Part shown: piece after piece, positions 1 to 8,467 of the stretch
Layout of the letters: every line of letters begins with the position of its first letter
Position numbering within the stretch: the stretch's first letter is position 1
Source: an uncultured Lachnospiraceae bacterium
GTDB lineage: Bacteria; Bacillota; Clostridia; Lachnospirales; Lachnospiraceae
Direction of reading: 5' to 3'
NCBI GenBank assembly: GCA_950097145.1
Contig: CATNCF010000023.1
Location: 1-46,844, forward strand
DNA length: 46,844 nucleotides
Notes under the pieces: generated by a model
The model's database searches: none
Seen by the model: the letters and a program-made list of their open reading frames with translations, nothing else
What the model was told of the DNA's origin: nothing
Made by a program: the position numbers and the translations under genes

Positions 1-123
1 ACATGGGGATATAAACTACTGGCGGAAAATGCTTTTAAATTTGAAAGCCTTTTGCCACTGCTCTTGATTTTTATTTTAGCTACTGTTATGTGTAGTATTC
101 TGTTACGAAAAATTGATAAATAG
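1..123 (+). CDS. C-terminal tail of a membrane protein (partial)
   Basis: An open frame enters from the left edge and stops at TAG 121-123, giving 40 residues. It holds one hydrophobic segment (roughly residues 18-35) followed by the short basic tail LLRKIDK. This looks like the last transmembrane helix and cytoplasmic end of a permease, perhaps an ABC-type export permease, but too little is present to name a family. The riboflavin operon promoter lies about 360 bases downstream, so it is a separate unit. Confidence 0.5.
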   Translation, partial: TWGYKLLAENAFKFESLLPLLLIFILATVMCSILLRKIDK

Positions 124-481
124 CAAATTACAAAAATAATATCCTGCGATTTTTCATTTTGGGGATATGCTGTCAGGGCTTACCCAGTTGGCGGCAAATA
201 AAGAAGAATACATTGAAAAAGCAATGCACTTATCTAAGATTCAATTGTCAGGTACGATTTTGATATGTTGTACCGTTCGATTGAAAGGAGAAAAAGGAGC
301 TTCCAAAGCGGATAGCCAGAAAGATGAGAGGTGTTTGAAAATGCGCTCATAGGAGAATAGAACGCAGAACTGCACAATGCCGGAGGAACCTTGTATCCAC
401 AGCGGTTCAGGTTCATTATTTGACGTATAATCCCTGTTTTTCGATGCTGATGAGCTGGAATATTTTTTAAACAAAGACTTG
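124..481. other. Gene-poor stretch with apparent decayed coding remnants
   Basis: No intact gene with a convincing ribosome binding site is visible. Protein-like fragments occur in different plus-strand frames interrupted by stops and frame changes. Examples are a piece with AANKEEYIEKAMHL near 190-235 and one ending FFDADELEYFLNKDLL near 433-485. This pattern fits an old pseudogene upstream of the riboflavin promoter. I cannot name the parent family. Confidence 0.3.
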
Positions 482-510
482 TTGACAGATGCCTGATACA
501 GGAGTAGAAT
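482..510 (+). promoter_or_regulatory. Promoter of the riboflavin operon
   Basis: A consensus -35 TTGACA (482-487) and a near-consensus -10 TAGAAT (505-510) are separated by exactly 17 bases. Transcription would start near 517, about 20 bases before the FMN aptamer, the expected arrangement for a riboswitch-controlled sigma-A promoter. Confidence 0.8.
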
Positions 511-536
511 AAAGCAGGAAATAAGAATGAAATAAA

Positions 537-713
537 AATCTTCAGGGCAGGGTGCCCATTTTACCTCTGTAGAAAATTTTTTAGATTTTGGACAGCAGGA
601 ATTATGGAATTCCCGACCGACGGTGATACCTCATAGAAGGCAAGTCCGTGAGCCGTTTGGCATGATTTGGTGAGAATCCAAAACCGACAGTAAAGTCTGG
701 ATGGGAGAAGACA
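537..713 (+). promoter_or_regulatory. FMN riboswitch (RFN element)
   Basis: Conserved RFN blocks appear in order: TCTTCAGGGCAGGGTG at the 5' end, AATTCCCGACCGACGGTGAT, AAGTCCGTGAGCC, ACCGACAGTAAAGTCTGGAT and GGGAGAAGA at the 3' end. It binds flavin mononucleotide and represses the downstream genes when FMN is plentiful. The loop between GGGTG and GGAATTCCC carries roughly 50 extra bases, making the aptamer longer than usual. It sits directly before ribU and ribDEBAH, its classical targets. Confidence 0.95.
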
Positions 714-741
714 TTTGTTGTGTATATGTAATGATGTATAT

Positions 742-772
742 GCCCTGGATCTCTGTAGATTCAGGGCTTTTA
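742..772 (+). terminator. Riboswitch-controlled intrinsic terminator
   Basis: A 10-bp stem (arms GCCCTGGATC at 742-751 and GATTCAGGGC at 758-767, one G-U pair) is followed by TTTTAT. The aptamer 5' strand TTCAGGGCA (541-549) can pair with TGCCCTGGA (741-749). This offers an antiterminator when FMN is absent, because FMN binding locks the 541-549 strand into the aptamer. Confidence 0.8.
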
Positions 773-840
773 TCTCTATAAAATAAATAATATGCGCACT
801 TTGTCCCACACCCTGCTGGAACGGAAAGGAGAGTTTAATA

Positions 841-1437
841 TTGAGTTCCACTGTAAATATCTGGAAACTGACTATGACAGCCATGCTTTCAGCAATTGCA
901 TTTGTGCTGATGTTCCTGGAATTTTCTATTCCAGTCATGCCGCCGTTTATCAAGATGGACGTATCAGAGCTTCCAGCTCTGCTGGGCGCATTTTCTATGG
1001 GACCGGTGAGCGGGGTGATGATTTGCCTGATAAAAAATCTTCTGCATCTTTTAATGTCAACCACTGGAGGAGTTGGAGAATTGTCTAATTTTCTGCTGGG
1101 AGCTTGTTTTGTACTTCCCGCAGGCATACTTTATCAACAGAAAAAGAGCAAAAAAAGAGCAATTTTCGGAGCGGCATTTGGCTCGCTTCTCATGGCGCTG
1201 GCCAGCATTGGTTCCAATTATTATGTTGTGTATCCTTTTTATTACAATTTCATGTCAGAAGAGGCTGTGCTGCAGGCGTACCAGCTCATTGTTCCAGGAG
1301 TAAAAAATATTCTGGAATGTCTGGTAATATTCAATGCACCCTTTACCCTGGTGAAGGGCCTGATTTGTGTAATTGCCACCATGTTTATTTATAAACCGTT
1401 ATCACCTTTTTTAAAGGGAAATTACCGAAATCGGTGA
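841..1437 (+). CDS. ribU: Riboflavin ECF transporter S component RibU
   Basis: This is the membrane-embedded substrate-binding subunit of an energy-coupling-factor transporter that captures riboflavin outside the cell. The 198-residue protein has about five to six hydrophobic helices and the S-component pattern near the N-terminus (LTMTAMLSAIAFVLMFLEF, then a FIKMDVSELPALLGAF segment typical of RibU). The start is TTG at 841, with AAAGGAGAG about eight bases upstream; no ATG fits better. No EcfA or EcfT gene lies in the window, so it probably shares a housekeeping energizing module. It is the first gene after the FMN riboswitch, which supports riboflavin as substrate. ribD follows after 18 bases. 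Confidence 0.93.
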   Translation: MSSTVNIWKLTMTAMLSAIAFVLMFLEFSIPVMPPFIKMDVSELPALLGAFSMGPVSGVMICLIKNLLHLLMSTTGGVGELSNFLLGACFVLPAGILYQQKKSKKRAIFGAAFGSLLMALASIGSNYYVVYPFYYNFMSEEAVLQAYQLIVPGVKNILECLVIFNAPFTLVKGLICVIATMFIYKPLSPFLKGNYRNR

Positions 1438-1455
1438 ATCTGTCAGGAGGAGAAA

Positions 1456-2631
1456 ATGGAAAGAATGCAAAAAAGTCCCCAGGAATATATGCGTATGGCG
1501 CTTGAACTGGCAGGACAGGGAGAAGGGAAGGTATCGCCCAATCCCATGGTAGGATGTGTGGTAGTAAAGGACGGCAGGATTATTGCAAAAGGTTATCATG
1601 AACATTACGGCGGTTTTCATGCGGAGCGCAATGCCCTTTTACATTGCCAGGAAGACCCCCGAGGCGCAGAGTTGTATGTTAATCTGGAGCCTTGCTGCCA
1701 TTATGGCAAGACGCCTCCCTGTACAGAAATTATTTTAGAGAAAAAAATTAAAAAAGTATATGTAGGCTGTCTGGATCCCAATCCTAAGGTAGCGGGAAAG
1801 GGAGTGAAGATCCTCCGCAGCCAGGGTGTGGAGGTGGAAACTGGCATTTTGGAAGAAGAGTGCCAGGTAAGGAATGAAATATTTTTTCATTATGTAGAAC
1901 ATAAAATGCCTTTTACAGCCATGAAATACGCCATGACCCTGGATGGTAAAATTGCCTGTGAGACAGGGGATTCGAAATGGGTGACAGGAAAAGAGGCAAG
2001 AAACCAGGTACAATGCCTGCGCAGCCGCTATCGGGGAATTATGGCGGGAATCGGCACAGTGCTGAACGATAACCCCATGTTAAACTGCCGGATGGAAGGG
2101 GGCAGAAGCCCTGTGCGGATTATATGCGACGCCAGGCTCCGGCTTCCAAAAGACAGCCAGATTGCAGAAACGGCAGGAGAAATTGAAACAATTCTGGCGT
2201 GGAATGCCAAGGCTGCCGCGGCCTATCATAATAGGACAGAAGAAGGGCTTGCAGGAATTCGGGAGTATCTGGAACAAAAAGGAATTGTTCTGTTGGAAGT
2301 TCCATTAAAACAGGATGATTTGATGCCGCAGCTAGATTTAAGGCAGCTCTTTCAGAGCTTGGGAGAACGGAGCATAGACAGTATTTTGCTGGAAGGAGGA
2401 GGAACTTTAAACGCTTCTGCTCTGCGCCAGGGGCTGGTCCAGAGAGTCTATGCTTTTGTGGCGCCGAAATTGGTGGCAGGAGCTGAGGCAAAATCCCCGG
2501 TGGAAGGAGAAGGCATTCCTAAAATGAAGGACGCAGTGAAATTGACCGGGATAGAGACTGCTGTTTTTGGGGAAGATTTCTGTATCACAGGAAGAATCGG
2601 GAAGGAGAAGCCATGTTTACTGGGATCATAG
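1456..2631 (+). CDS. ribD: Bifunctional diaminohydroxyphosphoribosylaminopyrimidine deaminase / reductase
   Basis: The enzyme carries out the second and third steps of riboflavin synthesis: deamination of the GTP-derived pyrimidine, then NADPH-dependent reduction of the ribosyl side chain. Residues 8-150 form a cytidine-deaminase-like domain with HAE at 55-57 and PC at 79-80 plus Cys89 as the zinc site. Residues about 155-380 form the DHFR-like reductase domain (FTAMKYAMTLDGKIA, then GGGTLNASAL). At 391 residues it is slightly longer than the usual 360-370. A clear AGGAGG site precedes ATG 1456. The last 19 bases overlap ribE, suggesting translational coupling. Confidence 0.97.
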   Translation: MERMQKSPQEYMRMALELAGQGEGKVSPNPMVGCVVVKDGRIIAKGYHEHYGGFHAERNALLHCQEDPRGAELYVNLEPCCHYGKTPPCTEIILEKKIKKVYVGCLDPNPKVAGKGVKILRSQGVEVETGILEEECQVRNEIFFHYVEHKMPFTAMKYAMTLDGKIACETGDSKWVTGKEARNQVQCLRSRYRGIMAGIGTVLNDNPMLNCRMEGGRSPVRIICDARLRLPKDSQIAETAGEIETILAWNAKAAAAYHNRTEEGLAGIREYLEQKGIVLLEVPLKQDDLMPQLDLRQLFQSLGERSIDSILLEGGGTLNASALRQGLVQRVYAFVAPKLVAGAEAKSPVEGEGIPKMKDAVKLTGIETAVFGEDFCITGRIGKEKPCLLGS

Positions 2632-3263
2632 AAGAGACAGGAACTTTATGTGAAATGAAAAAGGGCAGGGTATCCGCCCAGGCAACAATCCGCTGCCATA
2701 AGATTTTGGAAGGGACAAAAGTTGGAGACAGCATTGCAGTCAATGGAATCTGCCTGACCGTAACGTCGCTGTCAAAAGATAGTTTTACGGCTGATGTTAT
2801 GGCCGAAACCATGCGGCGCAGCAGCCTGTCAGATTTAAAGGTGCCCGGCAGGGTGAATCTGGAGCGAGCTATGGCGGCAGACGGCAGGTTTGGAGGGCAT
2901 ATTGTTTCCGGACATATTGATGGGACCGGGAAGATCACAGAAATACGCCAGGAGGAAAATGCAGTCTGGTATACCGTTGCCGCCCAGGAACATCTGCTGC
3001 GTTATCTTGTAGAAAAGGGTTCTGTGGCTTTAGACGGAATCAGCCTGACTGTCGCAGGGGTAACGGAACAGGATTTCCAGGTTTCTGTAATCCCCCATAC
3101 CCGCCAGGAAACAGCTCTGGCAGAAAAGAAACCGGGAAGCATTCTTAACATTGAATGTGACGTGGTGGGAAAATATATAGAAAAATTGCTGCAGGGGAAG
3201 AACAGCAGGAAACCCCAAAGCAGAATTACAGAAAGTTTTTTGATGGAACATGGATTTTGCTGA
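2613..3263 (+). CDS. ribE: Riboflavin synthase, alpha subunit
   Basis: Riboflavin synthase dismutates two molecules of 6,7-dimethyl-8-ribityllumazine into riboflavin and the pyrimidinedione that RibH recycles. The protein begins with the family signature MFTGIIEE and contains two tandem lumazine-binding domains of about 95 residues each. Each carries a DS(I/V)A-type NGICLTV or DGISLTV motif (around residues 45-52 and 140-147). At 216 residues it matches the family. The start at ATG 2613 overlaps ribD by 19 bases and is preceded by GGAAGGAGAAG. Confidence 0.97.
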   Translation: MFTGIIEETGTLCEMKKGRVSAQATIRCHKILEGTKVGDSIAVNGICLTVTSLSKDSFTADVMAETMRRSSLSDLKVPGRVNLERAMAADGRFGGHIVSGHIDGTGKITEIRQEENAVWYTVAAQEHLLRYLVEKGSVALDGISLTVAGVTEQDFQVSVIPHTRQETALAEKKPGSILNIECDVVGKYIEKLLQGKNSRKPQSRITESFLMEHGFC

Positions 3264-3280
3264 GAAAGGATGTATGGGAA

Positions 3281-4483
3281 ATGAGTAAGAAAACAGATAC
3301 GGTGGAGCAGGCTTTGGAAGATATCCGCCAGGGAAAAATTGTCATGGTGATTGACGATCCCGAACGGGAAAATGAGGGCGATTTTATCTGTGCGGCGGAG
3401 TTTGCCACCCCGGAACATATTAATTTTATGGCAACTCACGGAAAAGGGCTGATCTGTATGCCCATGGACAAAGCCCTCTGCCGCCAGCTTGGCCTAAAAC
3501 AGATGGTGGAACAAAACACGGACAATCACCAGACCGCTTTTACGGTGTCGATTGACGGTATTGATACAGAGACAGGAATCTCCGCGTTTGAACGTTCTGA
3601 AACGGCGCTGCTTACGGTAAAAGACGGTGCGGGGCCGGAAGATTTCCGCAGGCCGGGACATATGTTTCCTTTAGAGGCAAGAGAGGGCGGGGTTTTAAAG
3701 CGTTCCGGACATACAGAAGCCACTGTGGATCTTGCAGTTCTAGCAGGATTAAAGCCCTGCGGCCTCTGCTGTGAAATTATGCGGGAAGATGGAACCATGA
3801 TGCGGACCACAGAACTTCTTGCCCTTGCCGAGAAATTTCAGATGACCGTGATAACAGTGGCGGATCTTGTGCGTTACCGGATGGAGCGGGACAGTCTGGT
3901 ACAGCAGGAGGCTCATGCAAAACTTCCGACAAAATATGGGGAATTTGAGATTTACGGCTATGTCAATAAATTAAACGGCGAGCATCATGTGGCGCTGGCT
4001 GTGGGGGATATTTCTAATGGGGAACCAGTGCTGTGCCGGGTGCATTCGGAGTGTCTTACTGGAGATGTATTTGGTTCCGGCCGCTGTGACTGCGGGGAAC
4101 AATTGGATGCGGCTATGAAGGCAATTGCAGAAGAAGGAAGAGGAATTCTTCTCTATATGCGCCAGGAGGGCAGAGGCATAGGACTGATCAATAAACTGAA
4201 GGCATACGAACTGCAGGAGCAGGGCTTTGATACTGTGGAGGCAAATGTAAAACTGGGGTTTGCGCCGGATCAGCGGGATTACGGGATTGGAGCCCAGATT
4301 CTTCATGACCTGGGTGCAGAAAAACTCCGGCTCCTCACCAACAATCCTAAGAAAATAACGGGACTTTCCGGCTATGGCATTACCATTGAGGAACGTGTGC
4401 CTATCCAGATGCCTGCAAAGAAGACAGACGTATTTTATCTAAAGACCAAACAGCATAAAATGAACCATATGACAAACTATTAA
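3281..4483 (+). CDS. ribBA: Bifunctional DHBP synthase / GTP cyclohydrolase II
   Basis: This fused enzyme feeds both branches of riboflavin synthesis. The N-terminal domain (about residues 5-205, motif [11 protein letters not shown] at 25-35) makes 3,4-dihydroxy-2-butanone 4-phosphate from ribulose 5-phosphate. The C-terminal domain (about 210-395) opens GTP, with the zinc-binding [20 protein letters not shown] block near 252-271 and QEGRGIGL after it. A frame extension to TTG 3257 exists, but ATG 3281 ([10 protein letters not shown]) gives the normal family start and leaves 17 bases after ribE. The gene is 400 codons, typical of Firmicute RibBA. Confidence 0.97.
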   Translation: MSKKTDTVEQALEDIRQGKIVMVIDDPERENEGDFICAAEFATPEHINFMATHGKGLICMPMDKALCRQLGLKQMVEQNTDNHQTAFTVSIDGIDTETGISAFERSETALLTVKDGAGPEDFRRPGHMFPLEAREGGVLKRSGHTEATVDLAVLAGLKPCGLCCEIMREDGTMMRTTELLALAEKFQMTVITVADLVRYRMERDSLVQQEAHAKLPTKYGEFEIYGYVNKLNGEHHVALAVGDISNGEPVLCRVHSECLTGDVFGSGRCDCGEQLDAAMKAIAEEGRGILLYMRQEGRGIGLINKLKAYELQEQGFDTVEANVKLGFAPDQRDYGIGAQILHDLGAEKLRLLTNNPKKITGLSGYGITIEERVPIQMPAKKTDVFYLKTKQHKMNHMTNY

Positions 4484-4521
4484 AATTTACCATACAATCA
4501 TGAGTGAAAAGGAGAATTAAG

Positions 4522-5052
4522 ATGAAAGTATTAGAAGGAAATGTAGTGGCAAATGAAGTAAAAGTTGGAATCGTCGCATCAAGATTTAACGAATTTATTG
4601 TGTCCAAATTGGTGGGAGGAGCCCGGGACGCCTTAATCCGCCATGGTGTAAAGGATGACGATATTACCCTTGCCTGGGTGCCAGGAGCTTTTGAAATTCC
4701 TCTGACAGCACAAAAAATGGCGGAATCTGGAATGTACGATGCCGTTATCTGTCTGGGAGCGGTCATCAAAGGCGCTACAACCCATTATGATTATGTGTGC
4801 GCAGAAGTAAGTAAAGGAGTGGCTTCTGTGGGATTAAAGACAGAAGTTCCTGTTATCTTTGGCGTGGTCACTACAGATAATATTGAACAGGCCATCGAAC
4901 GTGCCGGGACAAAAGCAGGCAACAAAGGCTTTGATGCGGCATGCACTGCAATTGAGATGGTAAATCTTTTAAGAAGCATGAAACCAGAAAGGCGCCAGGA
5001 AAATGGAATATCACAAAATCGATTTAATCAGAATAGCAAGAAGAGAAAATAA
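4522..5052 (+). CDS. ribH: 6,7-dimethyl-8-ribityllumazine synthase
   Basis: Lumazine synthase condenses the pyrimidinedione with DHBP; it normally assembles as pentamers or icosahedral shells. Seen here are [12 protein letters not shown] near the N-terminus, the PGAFEIPL loop, [14 protein letters not shown] with the catalytic histidine, and [20 protein letters not shown] 4522 is chosen because AAAAGGAG lies just upstream; the upstream GTG 4504 has no such site. The protein is 176 residues, about 20 longer than usual. The extra polar, basic tail ([10 protein letters not shown]... ending SKKRK) is encoded by DNA that overlaps the next gene by 50 bases. Confidence 0.95.
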   Translation: MKVLEGNVVANEVKVGIVASRFNEFIVSKLVGGARDALIRHGVKDDDITLAWVPGAFEIPLTAQKMAESGMYDAVICLGAVIKGATTHYDYVCAEVSKGVASVGLKTEVPVIFGVVTTDNIEQAIERAGTKAGNKGFDAACTAIEMVNLLRSMKPERRQENGISQNRFNQNSKKRK

Positions 5053-6163
5053 TAAGAAAAGAAACTATCTTTTGGTGAATCCTCTCCAGGGCAAACATGT
5101 TCCGGTAAGCCCTGGCCAGGCATTTCAGATGATGGACGCCCTTGCCGGAAAAATAAATTCTGTCTATCCCGGAGAACGGCTGCTGCTGGCGGGATTTGCG
5201 GAGACAGCCACGGCCATTGGAGCAAGGCTGGCCGTAAAGCTGAACACGGGGTATATCCAGACCACCAGGGAACAGGTTCCTGGGGCAGAGTATCTGTATT
5301 TTACCGAATCCCACAGCCATGCTGCAGAACAGAAACTGGTGAAAAATGATCTGGATGAAAAGATTCACCTTTTTGACCGTATTGTGTTTGTAGAGGATGA
5401 GGTGACCACGGGGAATACCATACTTAAAATTGTAAAAATTCTCGAAAAAACCTATCCTTCCACAGTAAAATTTTCTGTGGCTTCTCTGCTGAATGGAATG
5501 GATGAAGAGGCTCTGGAACGGTACAAGAAGCATGGAATCGCCCTGCATTATCTCTTAAAAACAGATCACAGCTTGTTTCCAGCGCAGGCAGAGAAATTCC
5601 GGGGAGACGGCACATATTTTTCCGGCTGGGGTCATGGTTCTGGGACAGTTTTACCTTCGGATTATCAGGATGACGGGCATCGTGTGAAAGAAATAGTTCT
5701 GCCGGGTTATCGGAATGCACGGAAATTTGTAGAGGGCTGTGATTATGGAAGAGCCTGCGAAGCACTCTGGAAACAGGTAAGAACATATATTCCGGCAGCG
5801 GAGGAAATGAGCTTTTTGGTTCTTGGCACAGAAGAATTTATGTATCCGGCGCTTTATACTGCTTTTCGATTGGAAGAAGCAGGCGGTAAGGTATGTTTTC
5901 ATGCCACGACCAGAAGCCCCATTGAGGTCAGCCGGGAAGAAAAATATCCTCTGCATGTCAGATATGAATTGCAAAGTTTTTATGAGAGCGGGCGCAGAAC
6001 CTTTGTGTATGACCTGAAAAAATATGACCAGGTATTGATTTTGACAGACGCTGTGCCTGGCAGCCAGGAGGGCCTGAATTCTTTGGCGGAGGCCCTTCAA
6101 TCAGCAGGAAATAAAAATATAACATGTTTTAGGTGGTGTGAAAATGCAGAGTTCCTATCGTGA
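5003..6163 (+). CDS. PRTase_2 / TRSP phosphoribosyltransferase-like protein of Ter-type modules
   Basis: I recognise this as the orotate-PRTase-like family with a C-terminal TRSP domain, usually found in Ter (tellurite/stress) loci. There it is predicted to help make a nucleoside-like metabolite. Residues about 20-215 carry the PRTase fold: [14 protein letters not shown] near 24-37 and a PRPP-binding-type loop [10 protein letters not shown] at 130-139. Residues about 230-380 match the TRSP part. The chosen start ATG 5003 overlaps ribH by 50 bases and leads straight into the conserved [12 protein letters not shown] block. The gene overlaps its StiP-like partner downstream. The biochemical product is unproven; the family call is firm, the role inferred. 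Confidence 0.85.
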   Translation: MEYHKIDLIRIARRENNKKRNYLLVNPLQGKHVPVSPGQAFQMMDALAGKINSVYPGERLLLAGFAETATAIGARLAVKLNTGYIQTTREQVPGAEYLYFTESHSHAAEQKLVKNDLDEKIHLFDRIVFVEDEVTTGNTILKIVKILEKTYPSTVKFSVASLLNGMDEEALERYKKHGIALHYLLKTDHSLFPAQAEKFRGDGTYFSGWGHGSGTVLPSDYQDDGHRVKEIVLPGYRNARKFVEGCDYGRACEALWKQVRTYIPAAEEMSFLVLGTEEFMYPALYTAFRLEEAGGKVCFHATTRSPIEVSREEKYPLHVRYELQSFYESGRRTFVYDLKKYDQVLILTDAVPGSQEGLNSLAEALQSAGNKNITCFRWCENAEFLS

Positions 6164-7250
6164 AGAAGATGTGATTTTACTGCTGAAAGATATTACCGGA
6201 TTAGTGGAACCACAGTCCACACAGGAAAGAGAACGGCTGATACAGTCAGGGAAGCATTATTGTGAAATGCTTCCCATTGAGTATGTGCCCAGTGGTACGT
6301 ATATGCAAGTCTATCAGGAGGCTCTGAAAAATTATGCCCTGCCAACGGCTCAGGCTGTCTGCAGGCTGGGAGATTTGGCAGTGAGCCAAAGAGGAAGAAA
6401 TCTGGTTCTGGTTTCCCTGGCAAGAGCTGGCATTCCCATTGGCATTTTGCTGAAACGGTATCTTTCTAAGAAATACAAAATCAAAGCTGCACATTATTCT
6501 ATTTCCATTATACGGGGCAGGGGCATTGACAAAAACGCAATGAATTTTTTGCTGAGCCGTTATGAGCCGGAGCGTCTTCTTTTTGTAGACGGCTGGATTG
6601 GAAAAGGCGCTATTTTAAATGAATTAAAAAAAGAACTTGCCGCTTACCCTGGTGTATCCCCGGAAATTGCAGTGGCCGCTGACCCGGCAGGCGTGACAGA
6701 ACTGTGCGGCACCCATGAAGATATCCTGATTCCCAGTTCCTGCCTGAACAGCACAGTTTCCGGACTGGTGAGCCGGACAGTTCTGCGGGGGGACATTATC
6801 GGACCCAAAGATTTTCACGGAGCTGTCTACTATGGAGATTTAAAAGAACAGGACTTGTCTTATGCGTTTATTCAGGCTATCGAAGAAAAATTTGTGATAG
6901 AACCATGGGAAGGCCGGCACAGGAGAGATTGTGAAAAGCAAGTCAAAGAAAAAAGCAAACTGGATTCTGAGCTGTTCCCCACAGGGGAAACCGGGCTGGA
7001 TGAGGTGAAGCGTCTGGCAGGAGAATATGGAATAGCAGATATCAATTTAATCAAACCTGGCATTGGGGAAACAACCCGTGTGCTGCTTCGGAGGGTTCCA
7101 TGGAAGATTCTGGCGGCGCCGGGCTGGAAGAATGATCCTTCTGTGGCCCATATCCTGCGTCTGGCAGAAGAAAAAGGCGTTCCGGTAGAAGAACACCCCC
7201 TGAATCATTACAAGGTGTGTGGCATGATAAAGAAACTTGCAGATGCGTAG
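6144..7250 (+). CDS. StiP-family protein with C-terminal Pelota-like RNA-binding domain
   Basis: The 368-residue protein fits the family annotated as 'cysteine protease StiP'. Comparative genomics treats this family as a PRTase-related enzyme of Ter biosynthetic modules. Residues about 10-250 include SLARAGIPIGILLKRYL (91-107), SIIRGRGID and a PRPP-loop-like LLFVDGWIGKG (145-155). The last 85 residues (GLDEVKRLAGEYGIADINLI to the end) resemble the Pelota/L7Ae-like domain. ATG 6144 is preferred over in-frame GTG 6138 because AGGTGG lies 7 bases before it. It overlaps the PRTase/TRSP gene by 20 bases, a strong sign of paired function. No HAD, ATP-grasp or TerD partner is visible. Confidence 0.83.
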   Translation: MQSSYREEDVILLLKDITGLVEPQSTQERERLIQSGKHYCEMLPIEYVPSGTYMQVYQEALKNYALPTAQAVCRLGDLAVSQRGRNLVLVSLARAGIPIGILLKRYLSKKYKIKAAHYSISIIRGRGIDKNAMNFLLSRYEPERLLFVDGWIGKGAILNELKKELAAYPGVSPEIAVAADPAGVTELCGTHEDILIPSSCLNSTVSGLVSRTVLRGDIIGPKDFHGAVYYGDLKEQDLSYAFIQAIEEKFVIEPWEGRHRRDCEKQVKEKSKLDSELFPTGETGLDEVKRLAGEYGIADINLIKPGIGETTRVLLRRVPWKILAAPGWKNDPSVAHILRLAEEKGVPVEEHPLNHYKVCGMIKKLADA

Positions 7251-7313
7251 CCGGATCCCCCTCTCTTTTTTTGTGCAGAAAATGAGAGGAAACAAAGATC
7301 CCATTATGATAAT

Positions 7314-7454
7314 ATTTAGCATGAGGAGGGACCCAGCGGAGCTGGGAGGAGCCTTTGTGCATTTAGCATGAGGAGGGACCCAGCGGAGCTGGGAGGAGCC
7401 TTTGTGCATTTAGCATGAGGAGGGACCCAGCGGAGCTGGGAGGAGTCCTTGTGC
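7314..7454. repeat. Three tandem 47-bp repeats with internal palindrome
   Basis: Units at 7314-7360, 7361-7407 and 7408-7454 are identical except for one C-to-T change in the third. Each begins ATTTAGCATGAGGAGGGA and contains the inverted repeat CCCAGC-GGA-GCTGGG, so three hairpins can form in a row. The array sits between the StiP-like gene and the AraC-type regulator, in transcribed or leader sequence. It may be a polymorphic minisatellite or a set of protein-binding or attenuator hairpins. Confidence 0.9.
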
Positions 7455-7497
7455 TTAGCGGAACATCCAAAAAAGTAAGAAAGAGGAGAACGATACT

Positions 7498-8349
7498 ATG
7501 GAATGGGTACAAAGACTGAACGAGGCAATGCATTATATTGAAGAACATCTTGACCAGGAGATTGATTATGAACAACTGGGCAAAACAGCCTGCTGCTCTG
7601 CCTATCATTTTCAAAGAATGTTTACTTATATGGCAGGAATGACGTTGTCAGAATATATCCGCAGAAGGAAAATGTCTTTGGCCGCGGTAGATTTGCAGAA
7701 TAGTGATGCAAAAATTATAGAAATTGCAGCAAAATATGGTTATAATTCCCCCACTGCATTTAACCGGGCATTTCAAAGTGTACATCAGATTCCGCCTTCA
7801 GCCGTGAAAAATCAGGGAACTTCCGTGAAATCCTTCCCTCCGTTGTCATTTAAAATTATCATTCAGGGAGGTGAAGAAATGGATTACCGAATTGAGACAA
7901 GGGATGCTTTCCGTATCATTGGAATCTCTCAGCCCCTTTATCAAGATTTAGAAAAAAATTTTGAGATAGTGCCCAGCATGTGGGGGAAAGCAGCAAGCGA
8001 TGGTACAATTGAGAAATTAGCTGGCATGATGAATCAGCAGCCTATGGGGCTTTTGGGGGTGAGCGCCTGCAATGAGGCGGAGCAATGGAAATATTTTATT
8101 GCCGTTTCCAGTTCAAAATCAGATGAAAGTTTTGAAGAGTACACCGTTCCGGCAGGAACCTGGGCGATATTTCAAGGCCAGGGAACTAATCAGTCTGTCC
8201 AGGAACTGGAACAACGGATTGTTACGGAATGGCTGCCAACTTCCGGCTATGAGTATGCCAATGCGCCGGATATTGAGGTATATTTAAATCCAGATCCTCA
8301 AAATGCAAAATACGAGGTATGGATTCCCGTTGTGAAAAAATCAGTTTAG
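7498..8349 (+). CDS. AraC-family regulator with GyrI-like effector domain
   Basis: A Rob/SoxS-type transcription factor. Residues about 5-105 form the two-helix-turn-helix AraC DNA-binding domain at the N-terminus (YEQLGKTACCSAYHFQRMF, then the second motif ending GYNSPTAFNRAFQ). Residues about 124-282 form a GyrI-like ligand-binding domain (YRIETRDAFRIIG ... WAIFQGQG ... DIEVYLNPDP) that in relatives senses hydrophobic drugs or other small molecules. ATG 7498 has AGAGGAGAA upstream. Its target is unknown. The repeat array before it and the convergent lyase gene after it leave it as a single-gene unit. Confidence 0.92.
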   Translation: MEWVQRLNEAMHYIEEHLDQEIDYEQLGKTACCSAYHFQRMFTYMAGMTLSEYIRRRKMSLAAVDLQNSDAKIIEIAAKYGYNSPTAFNRAFQSVHQIPPSAVKNQGTSVKSFPPLSFKIIIQGGEEMDYRIETRDAFRIIGISQPLYQDLEKNFEIVPSMWGKAASDGTIEKLAGMMNQQPMGLLGVSACNEAEQWKYFIAVSSSKSDESFEEYTVPAGTWAIFQGQGTNQSVQELEQRIVTEWLPTSGYEYANAPDIEVYLNPDPQNAKYEVWIPVVKKSV

Positions 8350-8386
8350 TATGTGTTTTGGCACATGTCAGGGAAAAATTAAATAG

Positions 8387-8443
8387 AACAGCATTCGAGA
8401 TATAAAAAACAGCGTTTTGAAAATATCCCGAATGCTGTTTTTT
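8387..8443 (+). terminator. Intrinsic terminator after the AraC-type gene
   Basis: An 11-bp perfect stem (AACAGCATTCG at 8387-8397 and CGAATGCTGTT at 8429-8439) encloses a 31-base loop, with a T-run to 8443. It lies between convergent genes and may serve both, though the T-tract favours the plus strand. Confidence 0.75.
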
Positions 8444-8467
8444 GGCTGAAAATAGATGTGAATCCGG

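Noticed and set aside
561-1127. 188-residue minus-strand frame opposite the FMN riboswitch and ribU
   Set aside because: It overlaps a confident riboswitch, terminator and ribU, and has no ribosome binding site or recognisable protein features.
7257-7305. Possible terminator after the StiP-like gene (CCTCTC / GAGAGG)
   Set aside because: The stem is only six pairs with an 18-base loop and no T-run after it, so I do not call it a terminator.
7314-7454. CRISPR-like array
   Set aside because: The repeats are directly abutting with no unique spacers and there are no cas genes in the window.
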